Shown one piece after another: positions 54,538-63,918 of a stretch of 64,000 bases of DNA; position 1 is the stretch's first letter, and the number at the start of each line of letters is the position of its first letter. Where the stretch lies: contig NZ_LMLB01000001.1 in assembly GCF_001421785.1 (NCBI RefSeq), positions 446,768 to 510,767 of the forward strand, written 5' to 3'. The DNA comes from Sphingomonas sp. Leaf33 (GTDB lineage: Bacteria > Pseudomonadota > Alphaproteobacteria > Sphingomonadales > Sphingomonadaceae). A model generated the notes under the pieces. The model ran no database searches and was not told where the DNA came from. It worked only from the letters and a program-made list of their open reading frames with translations. The position numbers and the translations under genes were made by a program.

Positions 54538-55032
54538 GTGGCCAATCCCGCTCCGCTCGCGACCCCGACCGACCTCAACCGCAACGACACCCGCACCGTG
54601 GCCGATGCGCTGAACGCCTCGCTCGCCGATTGCTATGCGCTGTACCTGAAGACCAAGAACTTCCACTGGCATGTGTCGGGCCCGCATTTCCGCGACTATC
54701 ACCTATTGCTCGACGACCAGGCCGCGCAGATTCTGGGCGTGACCGACGCGATCGCCGAACGCGTCCGCAAGACGGGCAACCTGACGCTGCGCTCGATCGG
54801 CGACATCGCGCGCCGCCAGACGCTGAAGGACAACGACAAGGACTTCGTATCCGCCGCCGACATGCTGGCCGAACTGCGCGAGGATAATCTCAAGCTCGTC
54901 GAATCCTTCCGCGTCGTGAAGGACGCCGCCGACGAGGCCAAGGACAACGCGACCAGCGGCATCGTCGACGAATGGACCGACCAGGCCGAGGAGCGCGCGT
55001 GGTTCCTGTTCGAGGCCAGCCGCAAGGGGTAA
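54538..55032 (+). CDS. dps: Dps-type DNA starvation/ferritin-like protein
   Basis: A 164-residue ferritin-like four-helix protein that forms 12-mers, oxidises Fe(II) with peroxide and protects DNA. The inter-subunit ferroxidase ligands are visible: NFHWHVSGPHFRDYHLLLDDQ near 41-61 (His43, His45 and the acidic DDQ), and DAIAERVRK near 70-78. The Lys-rich N-terminal tail of E. coli Dps is missing, so DNA binding may be weak. GTG start at 54538 with GGAG 8 bases upstream. It is followed 35 bases later by a DNA ligase gene, consistent with stress response. Confidence 0.93.
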   Translation: MANPAPLATPTDLNRNDTRTVADALNASLADCYALYLKTKNFHWHVSGPHFRDYHLLLDDQAAQILGVTDAIAERVRKTGNLTLRSIGDIARRQTLKDNDKDFVSAADMLAELREDNLKLVESFRVVKDAADEAKDNATSGIVDEWTDQAEERAWFLFEASRKG

Positions 55033-55067
55033 GGGAACCGGGGGGCGGAGTCTCCGGTTAGCCCCTC

Positions 55068-56660
55068 ATGCGCGCATTCGCCGACCTGCTCGATTCGCTG
55101 ATCTACACCCGGTCGCGCAATGCGAAGCTGAGGCTGATCGGTGACTATCTGCGCGCGACGCCCGACCCCGATCGCGGCTGGGCGATGGCGGCGCTGACGG
55201 GTGACCTCGACCTGCCCGCGGTGAAGCCCGCCATTATCCGCGCGATGGTCGATGAGCGCGTCGACCCGGTGCTGTTTCGCATGAGCCGCGACTTCGTCGG
55301 TGATTCGGCGGAAACGATCGCGCTGATGTGGCCCGAGCCCGCGACGCCGCCGGCGGTGCCGCCCGACGCGCTGCGGCTGTCGGCGATCGTCGATCGGCTG
55401 GCATCGCTCGGCAAGGCCGACACCGCGGGCGTGCTGAGTGAATATCTCGACGCGATGGAGGCGGACGAGCGCTATGCGTTGCTGAAGCTTGCCACCGGTG
55501 CGCTGCGCGTCGGCGTCTCCGCGCGGCTGGCCAAGACGGCGCTCGCCACGGCGTTCGGCGTCGATGTCGATGCGGTCGAGGAAGTGTGGCACGGTCTGGC
55601 GCCGCCTTACGCCGAATTGTTCGACTGGGTGGAGGGGCGGGGCAAACAGCCGACCGCGGCCGACGTGCCCGTCTTTCGCCCGTTCATGCTGGCGCATCCG
55701 CTGGAGGAAACGGTCGTCGATCTCGCCGACTATGCCGCCGAATGGAAATGGGACGGCATCCGCGTGCAACTGGTCCATGTCGCGGGTGAGACGCGTCTCT
55801 ATAGCCGGGCGGGCGACGACATCACCCGCAGCTTTCCCGAAGTGGCGGCGGCGTTCCGGGTGCCCGGCGTGCTCGATGGTGAACTGCTGGTCCGCGGCGA
55901 TGCCCAGGGCGCCGGGCGCGACGACGCCACCGCCAGTTTCAACGCGCTGCAACAGCGATTGGGGCGCAAGACCGTGTCGGCCAAGATGCTGGCCGAGTCT
56001 CCGGCCTTCGTCCGGCTCTACGACATATTGTTCGATGGCGGAGACGACCTGCGGACACTGCCGTGGACCGGGCGCCGCGCACGGCTGGAGGCGTTCGTCG
56101 CCCGGCTGCCGGCCGACAGCTTCGACGTATCTTCGGTCATCGACGCCAGTGACTTCGCGCATCTGGGCGACATCCGCGCAGGCAGCCGCGATGCCGCGAT
56201 CGAGGGCGTGATGCTGAAACGCCGCGACTCGCCTTACACCAGCGGTCGTCGCGTCGGGCTCTGGTACAAATGGAAGCGCGATCCGCTCGTCGCCGATTGC
56301 GTGATGATGTACGCGCAGCGCGGATCGGGCAAGCGATCGTCCTTCTATTCCGACTACACGTTCGGCTGCTGGACCGAGAACGGCGAACTGTCACCCGTCG
56401 GCAAGGCCTATTCTGGCTTCACCGACGAGGAACTGAAATGGCTCGACCGGTTCGTGCGAAACCACACCGTTGCGCGGTTCGGGCCGGTGCGCGAAGTCGA
56501 GAAGACGCTGGTGCTGGAAGTCGCGTTCGATTCGATTCACGCATCGAAGCGGCACAAGTCGGGCGTCGCCATGCGCTTCCCCCGCATCAGCCGCATCCGC
56601 CGCGACAAGCCGGCGGCGGAGGCCGACACCGTCGCCGCGCTCGAGCGGCTGGTGACCTGA
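55068..56660 (+). CDS. ATP-dependent DNA ligase (cisplatin-damage-response type)
   Basis: A 530-residue ligase: an N-terminal DNA-binding domain of about 200 residues, adenylation domain with Lys227 in AEWKWDGIRVQLVH (motif I KxDGxR), LDGELLV near 268-274, VRLYDILFDGG, MLKRRDSPYTSG near 383-394 and WYKWKRDP near 399-406 (motif V), then an OB domain ending in RFPRISRIRRDKP. Length and motifs fit the bacterial family usually found with an exonuclease, a DEXH helicase and PdeM in damage-response clusters. None of those partners lies beside it here. Probably stress-related, downstream of dps. Confidence 0.9.
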   Translation: MRAFADLLDSLIYTRSRNAKLRLIGDYLRATPDPDRGWAMAALTGDLDLPAVKPAIIRAMVDERVDPVLFRMSRDFVGDSAETIALMWPEPATPPAVPPDALRLSAIVDRLASLGKADTAGVLSEYLDAMEADERYALLKLATGALRVGVSARLAKTALATAFGVDVDAVEEVWHGLAPPYAELFDWVEGRGKQPTAADVPVFRPFMLAHPLEETVVDLADYAAEWKWDGIRVQLVHVAGETRLYSRAGDDITRSFPEVAAAFRVPGVLDGELLVRGDAQGAGRDDATASFNALQQRLGRKTVSAKMLAESPAFVRLYDILFDGGDDLRTLPWTGRRARLEAFVARLPADSFDVSSVIDASDFAHLGDIRAGSRDAAIEGVMLKRRDSPYTSGRRVGLWYKWKRDPLVADCVMMYAQRGSGKRSSFYSDYTFGCWTENGELSPVGKAYSGFTDEELKWLDRFVRNHTVARFGPVREVEKTLVLEVAFDSIHASKRHKSGVAMRFPRISRIRRDKPAAEADTVAALERLVT

Positions 56661-56718
56661 GGCGGGTACGATTTTTTGGGGGTGGCCGTCATCGGGGTGC
56701 TGACCTACCCCGGTGGGC

Positions 56719-57453
56719 ATGAGCACGCGGCCGACCGATGAACTCTGGGCGCTGACCGAGCGGGAAAAGCAGACGCTTCGACTGATCGTGCGCGGGCATG
56801 ATGCCAAGTCGATCGCGCGCACGCTGGACCTATCGGTCCATACCATCAACGAGCGGCTGCGCGACGCCCGGCGCAAGATGGCGGTGCCGAGCAGCCGCGA
56901 GGCCGCGCGCCTGTTGTTCGAGGCGGAGGGCGCGACCCCCGAAAGTCTCGGGGACAGAGAAATCGGGGCAGACCCAGCGCCGGCGCCGGTCGATCAGGCG
57001 GCAGGACCGGCATGGCGCCGACCCGCGATCATCATCGGAGTAATGTTCATGACCTTGCTGCTCGGCCTGCTGGCGCTGGTCGCTGTACCACCTGCGACGC
57101 ACGCTCCCGCCTCGACCGAAGTCGTGCGCACCGACGTCGTCCGGTCGGCGCAGACCTGGCTGGAACTGCTCGACCAAAGCAAATGGGACGACAGCTATCG
57201 CGGCACCGGCGCCGCGTTCCGCAAGCTCAACACGCTTAAGATGTGGAGCGACGCATCGGAGCGTGTCCGCAAGCCGCTGGGCGCGGTCGTATCCCGCACG
57301 CTGCTGAGCCAGGAAAACGTCCCGGCACCGCCCGACGGCTACGAAGTCGTAAAGTTCAGGACGCGGTTCGCCAACTCGGGCGACGTGGTGGAAACCGTGT
57401 CGCTGGAACGCGAAGGCAAGACGTGGCGCGTGGTCGGCGTGACCGTTGGCTGA
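56719..57453 (+). CDS. Membrane-anchored LuxR-type HTH / DUF4019 regulator
   Basis: A 244-residue protein with an unusual layout. An N-terminal LuxR/GerE helix-turn-helix (LTEREKQTLRLIVRGHDAKSIARTLDLSVHTINERLRDARRKM, about 11-53) is followed by a linker, one membrane helix (about 102-122, IIIGVMFMTLLLGLLALVAV) and a C-terminal domain of about 110 residues that matches DUF4019 (AQTWLELLDQSKWDDSYRGTGAAFRKL..VVKFRTRFAN..VVGVTVG), presumably periplasmic. This resembles a one-component, ToxR-like membrane regulator. An in-frame GTG at 56713 is a possible start. The ligand and targets are unknown. Confidence 0.85.
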   Translation: MSTRPTDELWALTEREKQTLRLIVRGHDAKSIARTLDLSVHTINERLRDARRKMAVPSSREAARLLFEAEGATPESLGDREIGADPAPAPVDQAAGPAWRRPAIIIGVMFMTLLLGLLALVAVPPATHAPASTEVVRTDVVRSAQTWLELLDQSKWDDSYRGTGAAFRKLNTLKMWSDASERVRKPLGAVVSRTLLSQENVPAPPDGYEVVKFRTRFANSGDVVETVSLEREGKTWRVVGVTVG

Positions 57454-57461
57454 CCCGCGCC

Positions 57462-58274
57462 TTATTCGGTCGCCGGCACCAGCGTAACCTCGAACAGCTT
57501 GGGCCATAACTTGCCGGTGACGAACAGGCGCTTGCCCGCCGGGTCCCACGCGATGCCGTTCAGCACCGCGTCGGGATCGTTCGGGGCGATCTCGCGCGAC
57601 AGGGCGCCGGCGTCGATGATCCTTGTCACATGGCCGTCGGCGGGGTCGATCGCGACGATGTAATCGGTCTGCCAGACGTTGGCGAAGATCTCTCCGCCCA
57701 CCGTCTCCAGTTCGTTCAACTGGTCGATCGGCCGCCCGCGCACCGTCACCGTCACGCGGCGGCGCTCGGCGAGCGTGTCGGGATCGAGGAAGCGCAGGGC
57801 CGACGTGCCATCGGACAGCACCAGCTGGTCGCCCAGCGACGCCAGTCCCCAGCCTTCGCCCGGATAGCGCCGCGTCCCCATCGGCTTCAGCGACTTCGCG
57901 TTCCAGCGATAGGCGATGCCGTCACGCCACGTCAGGCTGACGAGCGTATCTTTGTAGCGCGCCAGCCCCTCGCCGAACTGCGGATAGGGAATCGCCTGGC
58001 GGGCACGGACTGCGCCGTCGGCGAGTGAGACGTGGCGAACTTCGGATCGGCCTTCCTTGCCCGTGCTCTCGAACAGGCTGCCGTCGTGCCAGACCAGCCC
58101 TTGCGTGAATGCGCGGGCATCATGTGGGTGGCGCGCGACGACCGCGACCTTGAACAACGGGATCGCGGCAGGCGTGGGCGCCGCCTGCGGTTGCGGCGGG
58201 GTCGGCTGCGCCTGGGGCGGGGCGGCGCCGATCAGCAGAACGGCGAGGGCGAGCGGAGCGACGCGGGCGATCAT
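57462..58274 (-). CDS. Glutaminyl-peptide cyclotransferase (plant/bacterial type)
   Basis: Converts N-terminal glutamine to pyroglutamate. It has 270 residues: a signal peptide MIARVAPLALAVLLIGAA with a Gln/Pro-rich linker, then a five-bladed beta-propeller. HDARAFTQGLVWHDGSLFESTGKEGRSEVR near 54-83 and the late NELETVGGEIFANVWQTDYIVAIDP and DPDAVLNGIAWDPAGKRLFVTGKLWPKLFEV are diagnostic of the glutamine cyclotransferase family. It is probably periplasmic. Convergent with the LuxR/DUF4019 gene with an 8-base gap. Confidence 0.92.
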   Translation of the reverse strand: MIARVAPLALAVLLIGAAPPQAQPTPPQPQAAPTPAAIPLFKVAVVARHPHDARAFTQGLVWHDGSLFESTGKEGRSEVRHVSLADGAVRARQAIPYPQFGEGLARYKDTLVSLTWRDGIAYRWNAKSLKPMGTRRYPGEGWGLASLGDQLVLSDGTSALRFLDPDTLAERRRVTVTVRGRPIDQLNELETVGGEIFANVWQTDYIVAIDPADGHVTRIIDAGALSREIAPNDPDAVLNGIAWDPAGKRLFVTGKLWPKLFEVTLVPATE

Positions 58275-58340
58275 TGCGCCAATATAGGACGGCGCGGATG
58301 AATGGGGAATTGGCGAACGTTAGCCACGCTTAATCCCCGC

Positions 58341-58413
58341 CCTGCTCGCGCGAAGGCGGGAGCCCAGAGTTGCCGGATACAAACCTCACGACCTCCCGCT
58401 TCCGCGAGAGCAC
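58341..58413. repeat. Dispersed palindromic repeat, GGGCTCCCGCC type
   Basis: ctgctcgcgcgaaggcgggagcccagagtt and acctcccgcttccgcgagagcac in inverted orientation. It lies between the QC and cold-shock genes. Confidence 0.7.
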
Positions 58414-58442
58414 GATTGTTTCTGGACCGGATACCCCAAACG

Positions 58443-58480
58443 AAAACGGGCGGCGCCGCATCCGGCACCGCCCGTCTTTT
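58443..58480. terminator. Bidirectional terminator near the cold-shock gene
   Basis: aaaacgggcgg / ccgcccgtctttt flank a GC-rich loop. A and T runs lie on both sides, so it can work in both directions; it would end the minus-strand cold-shock transcript. Confidence 0.88.
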
Positions 58481-58503
58481 CGATCACCCTGGGCTAGCGA
58501 AGC

Positions 58504-59358
<855 letters not shown>

Positions 59359-59564
59359 AACCCTATTCGTCTTCCCGGGTCGTCCGAATCGTCTTCCAAC
59401 CGATGCACCGGACGACGGGCGCAGGGTTACGGACGCGATAGCGCGCACGTGTGAGACTCGGGCATAGACGAAATGTCCGATCGCCGCGAACGAATTCGAC
59501 GCAATTAAGGCGCGTTTCGCGACGAACATTGCCTGTCTGTGGCGTATTCGGCACAGATCGCTAC

Positions 59565-60350
59565 ATGGACAATCTTTCCGCGCTTATCGCCGATCCCGCC
59601 GCCTGGGCCGCGCTCGTCACCCTGATCGTGATGGAGGTGGTGCTCGGAATCGACAACCTGATCTTCATTTCGATCCTGTCGAACAAGCTGCCGGAGGACC
59701 AGCGGCAGAAGGCGCGGCGGATCGGCATCGGGCTGGCGCTGGTCCTGCGCCTGGCGCTGCTGTCGATGATCGCGTGGATCGTCGGGCTGACCGCGCCGGT
59801 GTTCGACCTCGGCTGGTCGGCGCGCGATGCGGAAGGGCACATCCTCTACGACACGGCTTTCTCCTGGCGCGACCTGATCCTGATCGCGGGCGGCCTGTTC
59901 CTGATGTGGAAGGCGACGCGCGAGATCCACCACACGATCGACCACGAGGAGCAGGCCGAGACGCAGGCCGTGGCCGGCAAGGCCGCGATCAGCTTCGGCT
60001 CGGCGATCGTCCAGATCCTGCTGCTCGACATGGTGTTCTCGATCGATTCGATCCTGACCGCGGTCGGGATGACCGAGCATGTCGCGATCATGTACGTCGC
60101 GGTCATCGTCGCGGTCGTGACCATGCTGGTCGCCGCCGACCCGCTGGCCAACTTCATCAACCGCAACCCGACCGTGGTCATGCTGGCGCTCGGCTTCCTG
60201 CTGATGATCGGGATGGTGCTGATCGCCGAGGGCTTCGGCGCGCATGTGCCCAAGGGGTATATCTACACCGCGATGGCGTTTTCGGCCGGGGTCGAGGTGC
60301 TGAACATCCTGGCCAGGCGGCGGCGCGCGAAGAAGGCGGCCGGGGGCTGA
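59565..60350 (+). CDS. TerC family integral membrane protein
   Basis: A 261-residue polytopic membrane protein (about seven helices) of the TerC/Alx/YkoY group. The family motifs [15 protein letters not shown] near 22-36 and [16 protein letters not shown] near 155-170 carry the paired Asp residues of the proposed Mn/cation site. Relatives export Mn(II) or help metalate exported enzymes. Start ATG 59565 ([11 protein letters not shown]). It faces divergently from the cold-shock gene. A 272-base repeat-filled gap follows before rnd. Confidence 0.93.
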   Translation: MDNLSALIADPAAWAALVTLIVMEVVLGIDNLIFISILSNKLPEDQRQKARRIGIGLALVLRLALLSMIAWIVGLTAPVFDLGWSARDAEGHILYDTAFSWRDLILIAGGLFLMWKATREIHHTIDHEEQAETQAVAGKAAISFGSAIVQILLLDMVFSIDSILTAVGMTEHVAIMYVAVIVAVVTMLVAADPLANFINRNPTVVMLALGFLLMIGMVLIAEGFGAHVPKGYIYTAMAFSAGVEVLNILARRRRAKKAAGG

Positions 60351-60363
60351 GAACCGAAACCTC

Positions 60364-60460
60364 CGTTCGTCCTGAGCGCGGTCGGAAGACCGTTTTGTGA
60401 TCCACCCGCGATGACCTCGCGGCGCGAAGAGCGGTGCTTCGACAAGCTCAGCGCGAACGG
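60364..60460. repeat. Dispersed palindromic repeat, GAGCNTGTCGA / TCGACANGCTC type
   Basis: gttcgtcctgagcgcggtcgga and gtgcttcgacaagctcagcgcgaac in inverted order, in the gap between terC and rnd. Directly followed by structured element copy B. Confidence 0.7.
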
Positions 60461-60486
60461 GATTGGGAAGGGGCGAGGAAAGGGGC

Positions 60487-60585
60487 GCGACGTGGCGAAG
60501 CCACGTCGTCGGACGCGCGGGTCGCGCGCCGGCCGCCGTGGCGAGTCCGCATCGAACGATGTTCGACGCGGCCGCCCGCTTCGTT
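60487..60585. other. Structured intergenic element, copy B
   Basis: Order: hairpin gtggc-gaa-gccac, conserved gtcgtcgg, hairpin cgcgcg-ggt-cgcgcg, conserved ccggccg, then a larger fold with tcgaac-gat-gttcga. Compared with copy A at 47375 the loop and core bases are kept but every stem differs and still pairs. It ends about 40 bases before the rnd start. Confidence 0.6.
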
Positions 60586-60622
60586 GTTGAGCGTTCAGCC
60601 CGCTGCCCCTATGTGCCGCGCT

Positions 60623-61243
60623 ATGACGGTTTACCTCCACGAAGAAGACATCCCCGCCGACCTGTTCGCGCCCGGCGCCTCGATCGCGGTCGATACCGAG
60701 ACGATGGGCCTTATCACGCCGCGCGACCGGCTGTGCGTAGTCCAGTTGTCGGACGGTGGACCGGACGAGCATCTGGTGCGCTTCTCGCCGGGCAGCGACT
60801 ATGCCGCGCCCAACCTGAAGGCGCTGCTGGCCGACCCCGCGCGCCTGAAGCTGTATCATTTCGGTCGTTTCGACATCGCCGCGATCCGCCATTACCTGGG
60901 CGTGGTCGCAGCACCCGTGTACTGCACCAAGATCGCGTCGCGCCTGGTGCGCACCTACACCGATCGCCACGGTCTGAAGGAACTGGTCCGCGAGCTGCTC
61001 GGCCAGGAAGTATCGAAGGCGCAGCAGTCCTCCGACTGGGGGGCGCCGGTGCTGAGTGATGCGCAAAAGGACTATGCCGCTTCCGACGTGCGCTATCTGC
61101 ACGCGATGAAGGTGGAACTGGACAAGCGGTTGGAGCGTGAAGGGCGCATGACGCTCGCCCAGGCCTGTTTCGATTTTCTGCCGCACCGCGCCGAGCTCGA
61201 TCTGGCCGGCTGGCCCGAGACCGATATCTTCGCCCATGCCTGA
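60623..61243 (+). CDS. rnd: Ribonuclease D (short form)
   Basis: A 206-residue 3'-5' exoribonuclease domain without HRDC domains. DEDD motifs: VDTETMGL near 23-30, YHFGRFDIAAIRHYL near 78-92, and YAASDVRYLHAM near 152-163 (Tyr and Asp of DEDDy). Bacterial RNase D trims tRNA 3' ends. The ATG at 60623 (MTVYLHEEDI) is chosen because the longer frame covers repeats. The last 8 bases overlap lptC, a conserved rnd-lptC-lptA order in sphingomonads that ties it to the LPS-transport operon. Confidence 0.93.
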   Translation: MTVYLHEEDIPADLFAPGASIAVDTETMGLITPRDRLCVVQLSDGGPDEHLVRFSPGSDYAAPNLKALLADPARLKLYHFGRFDIAAIRHYLGVVAAPVYCTKIASRLVRTYTDRHGLKELVRELLGQEVSKAQQSSDWGAPVLSDAQKDYAASDVRYLHAMKVELDKRLEREGRMTLAQACFDFLPHRAELDLAGWPETDIFAHA

Positions 61244-61886
61244 CGCCCGCGCCGTCACCGCTGCGCGCTCCGCCCGCCAGCGCTGGGCGATGCCGGGCAG
61301 CAGCCACGACCGGTTCGTGGCGCTGCTGCAGGTCGCGCTGCCGGTCGGGATCGGCGTGCTTGCCGCTTTCCTGGTGATGGCGCCGCTGTTCATGGGTGGC
61401 GACGTCAGCTTCGTACTCGACAAGAACAAGGTCGATGTCGCGCAGGAACGCATGAAGCTGGAGGCGGCGCAGTATCGCGGGCAGGACCAGAAGGGACAGG
61501 CATTCACGCTGGATGCGGCATCCGCGGTCCAGCGCAGTTCGGCCGAACCGATCGTGCAGCTCAGCACGCTGTCGGCCGGGCTGGAGATGCGCGAGGGGCC
61601 GGCACGCCTGACCGCGCCCAGCGGGCGGTACGACATGCGCAGCGAACAGGTGAAGGTCGACGGGCCGATCGCCTTTGCCGCAGCCGATGGCTACCGCATG
61701 GACACGTCCGGCGCGACGGTCGACCTGAAGACGCGCAAGATGCAGAGCGACGGGGCGGTGCAGGGCAGCACGCCGATGGGCACCTTCAGCGCCAACCGCC
61801 TGTCGGCCGACCTGGAAGGGCGCGTCGTGCGGCTGGAAGGAAATGCCCGCTTGCGGATCGTGCCCAAGGGCGCGAATAGGCGGTGA
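61236..61886 (+). CDS. lptC: LPS export protein LptC
   Basis: Inner-membrane bitopic protein passing LPS from LptBFG to LptA. It has 216 residues: a cytosolic tail, one membrane helix (about 28-53, ALLQVALPVGIGVLAAFLVMAPLF), then a periplasmic beta-jellyroll with repeated patterns such as VKVDGPIAFAAADGYRMDTSGATVDLKTRKMQSDGAV. The longer N-terminal tail (about 25 residues) is common in alphaproteobacteria. It overlaps rnd by 8 bases and shares GTGA with a possible lptA start. Confidence 0.92.
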   Translation: MPDARAVTAARSARQRWAMPGSSHDRFVALLQVALPVGIGVLAAFLVMAPLFMGGDVSFVLDKNKVDVAQERMKLEAAQYRGQDQKGQAFTLDAASAVQRSSAEPIVQLSTLSAGLEMREGPARLTAPSGRYDMRSEQVKVDGPIAFAAADGYRMDTSGATVDLKTRKMQSDGAVQGSTPMGTFSANRLSADLEGRVVRLEGNARLRIVPKGANRR

Positions 61887-61888
61887 CC

Positions 61889-62419
61889 ATGCGCGCTCGT
61901 ACCGCCCTCTATGCCCTCGGCCTGCTCGCGACCTCCGCGTCCGCACAGGTCCGTCACAATTCGAACGCGCCGATCGATTTCAACGCCGGCACGATCGAGC
62001 TGCAGGACCGCGCCAACCGCGCGATCCTGACCGGTGGCGTCAACGTCCGCCAGGCGGATATGACGCTGGAGGCGCAGCGGATGACCGTCGCCTACACCGG
62101 CCGCATTACCGAGGGATCGCCGCAGGTATCGCGGCTCGACGCCTCGGGCGGCGTGACCGTCACCCGGCCCAGCCAGCGCGCCAAGTCGCAATATGCGGTG
62201 TACGATCTCAATCGCCGCCTCATCACCATGCTGGGCGGCGTGACCTTGGTCGAAGGCGTCGGCAACACGGTCAACGGCGGGCGGCTGACGATCGATCTCG
62301 ATTCGGGGCGCGCGACGATCGACGGATCGTCGGTCGGCACGACAAAGGCGCCCGACGGCAGCGTGATCCGCCAGGGCGGTCGCGTGACCGGACGCTTCTC
62401 GGTGCCCAAGCGCGATTGA
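61889..62419 (+). CDS. lptA: LPS transport periplasmic bridge protein LptA
   Basis: A 176-residue periplasmic OstA-domain protein that polymerises into the bridge carrying LPS to the outer membrane. Signal peptide MRARTALYALGLLATSASAQV, then repeated strands ILTGGVNVRQADMTLEAQRMTVAYTG, RLDASGGVTVTRPSQRA and LTIDLDSGRATIDGSS. The ATG 61889 has AGGCGG at good distance; a GTG at 61883 overlapping lptC is possible. lptB is not next: a minus-strand gene of unknown function separates them. Confidence 0.92.
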   Translation: MRARTALYALGLLATSASAQVRHNSNAPIDFNAGTIELQDRANRAILTGGVNVRQADMTLEAQRMTVAYTGRITEGSPQVSRLDASGGVTVTRPSQRAKSQYAVYDLNRRLITMLGGVTLVEGVGNTVNGGRLTIDLDSGRATIDGSSVGTTKAPDGSVIRQGGRVTGRFSVPKRD

Positions 62420-62479
62420 CGCCGGTGTCCTCCCCCCGGGCTACCGGAGCGGAGGGGATGCGGCCGTCCGGCGCCGGGC

Positions 62480-62929
62480 TCAGGGCGTCGTGACCTTCTT
62501 GAACGCTTCCAGGTCCAAATATTTCACATAGGCGCCAAGCGCGGCGGACGCCTGCGGGTTAGTCAGCAGTTCCTGCATCGCGACCTGGCCCAGCGATTCG
62601 CCGGCCACGCGGAAGGCGGCGTTGTCGCGCAGCTTGAATACCGCGCGCGACAGGTCGGGGCAGTCGGTCACCAGCAACCGCGTGAACAGCGTCGCCATGC
62701 CGCGGTCGTATTTTTCCTTCTGGCCCGGCTGAACCGTCACGACGCCGGTCATCTGCGGGCCGGACGCCATGGCGACCAGCATCCAGCGCGCGACCAGGAT
62801 GCGATCCTCCCCCGTCGTCTTCATCGCCATGCACTGGCCGAGCGCCTGTGCCGGCGACGCTGCGGCCGGCGGCGGCGTCTGGACCGGTGTCGTGGCGGCC
62901 AGGCCGAGTGCGATCGCAAATCCAATCAT
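62480..62929 (-). CDS. Hypothetical exported protein between lptA and lptB (149 aa)
   Basis: A 149-residue protein with a signal peptide (MIGFAIALGLAATTPVQTPPPAAA) and a helical mature part: ALGQCMAMKTTGEDRILVARWMLVAMASGP and KYDRGMATLFTRLLVTDCPDLSRAVFKLRDNAAFRVAGESLGQVAMQELL. Two cysteines could pair. No family recognised. GGGGGAA precedes the ATG at 62929. It is antisense-oriented between lptA and lptB, an order that splits the usual lptCAB block, so it may have entered later. Confidence 0.75.
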   Translation of the reverse strand: MIGFAIALGLAATTPVQTPPPAAASPAQALGQCMAMKTTGEDRILVARWMLVAMASGPQMTGVVTVQPGQKEKYDRGMATLFTRLLVTDCPDLSRAVFKLRDNAAFRVAGESLGQVAMQELLTNPQASAALGAYVKYLDLEAFKKVTTP

Positions 62930-63119
62930 GATGTTCCCCCGTTGTCGGATGACCATGATGACGGCGGCCCGCGCCCGGCGCAATCGTCTGTGCGGGGCGA
63001 TTCGACGCGCGCGACGCACGCGGCCCCTTTCCTCGCGCTCGCATTTCATGCAGGAATCCTGCCAAGTTCGAACGGCGTGAAAGCCCTTCGGTAACCCTAT
63101 CGTGCCAGCAGGAGCACCG

Positions 63120-63893
63120 ATGACCGACGCCGCCACCCTGTCCCCCGCGCCCGTCGTGCCGGTCGATACCGAAAACGGCCTGTCGGTCGTGTCGATCGCC
63201 AAGGCCTATGACAAGCGCACCGTGCTGACCGATGTCTCGCTGACGGTCGGTCACGGCGAGGTCATCGGTCTGCTCGGCCCCAATGGTGCGGGCAAGACGA
63301 CGTGCTTCTATTCGGTGATGGGTCTGGTGAAGCCCGATTCGGGGCGCATCATGCTGGACGGCGACGACATCACCGGCCTGCCGATGTACCGCCGCGCGAT
63401 CCTGGGGTTGGGGTATCTGCCGCAGGAAACCTCGATCTTCCGCGGGCTGTCGGTCGAAAAGAACATCCTTGCGGTGCTGGAGCTCGCCGAGCCGGACAAG
63501 GCGGCGCGGGCGGCCAAGCTCGACCGGCTGCTCGACGAATTCGGCCTGACGCGCCTGCGCGATGCTCCGGCGATGGCGCTGTCGGGTGGCGAGCGGCGTC
63601 GTGCTGAGATCGCGCGCGCGCTGGCGGCCGACCCGTCGATCATGCTGCTCGACGAACCGTTCGCCGGCATCGATCCGATCTCGATCAGCGACATCCGCGA
63701 TCTGGTGAAGACGCTGAAGGGCCGCGGCATCGGCGTACTCATCACCGATCACAACGTCCGCGAGACGCTCGACATCGTTGACCGCGCCTACATCATCTAC
63801 GACGGCCGCGTGCTGTTCACCGGCAGCCCTCAGGCGCTTGTCGCCGACGAGAATGTCCGGCGGCTGTATCTGGGCGAGGGCTTCGAGCTCTAG
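63120..63893 (+). CDS. lptB: LPS export ABC transporter ATP-binding protein LptB
   Basis: Cytosolic ATPase that drives LPS extraction through LptFG. It has 257 residues with Walker A GPNGAGKTT near 51-59, Q loop YLPQETSIFRGLS near 95-107, signature LSGGERRR near 153-160, Walker B IMLLDEPFAGIDPIS near 172-186 and the switch His in TDHNVRETL near 207-215. The sequence FRGLSVEKNILAVLEL is characteristic of LptB. ATG 63120 has AGGAG 6 bases upstream. It has its own leader because the gene before it points the other way. Confidence 0.96.
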   Translation: MTDAATLSPAPVVPVDTENGLSVVSIAKAYDKRTVLTDVSLTVGHGEVIGLLGPNGAGKTTCFYSVMGLVKPDSGRIMLDGDDITGLPMYRRAILGLGYLPQETSIFRGLSVEKNILAVLELAEPDKAARAAKLDRLLDEFGLTRLRDAPAMALSGGERRRAEIARALAADPSIMLLDEPFAGIDPISISDIRDLVKTLKGRGIGVLITDHNVRETLDIVDRAYIIYDGRVLFTGSPQALVADENVRRLYLGEGFEL

Positions 63894-63918
63894 GGCGATG
63901 GCGGGCGCGCTGCATATG

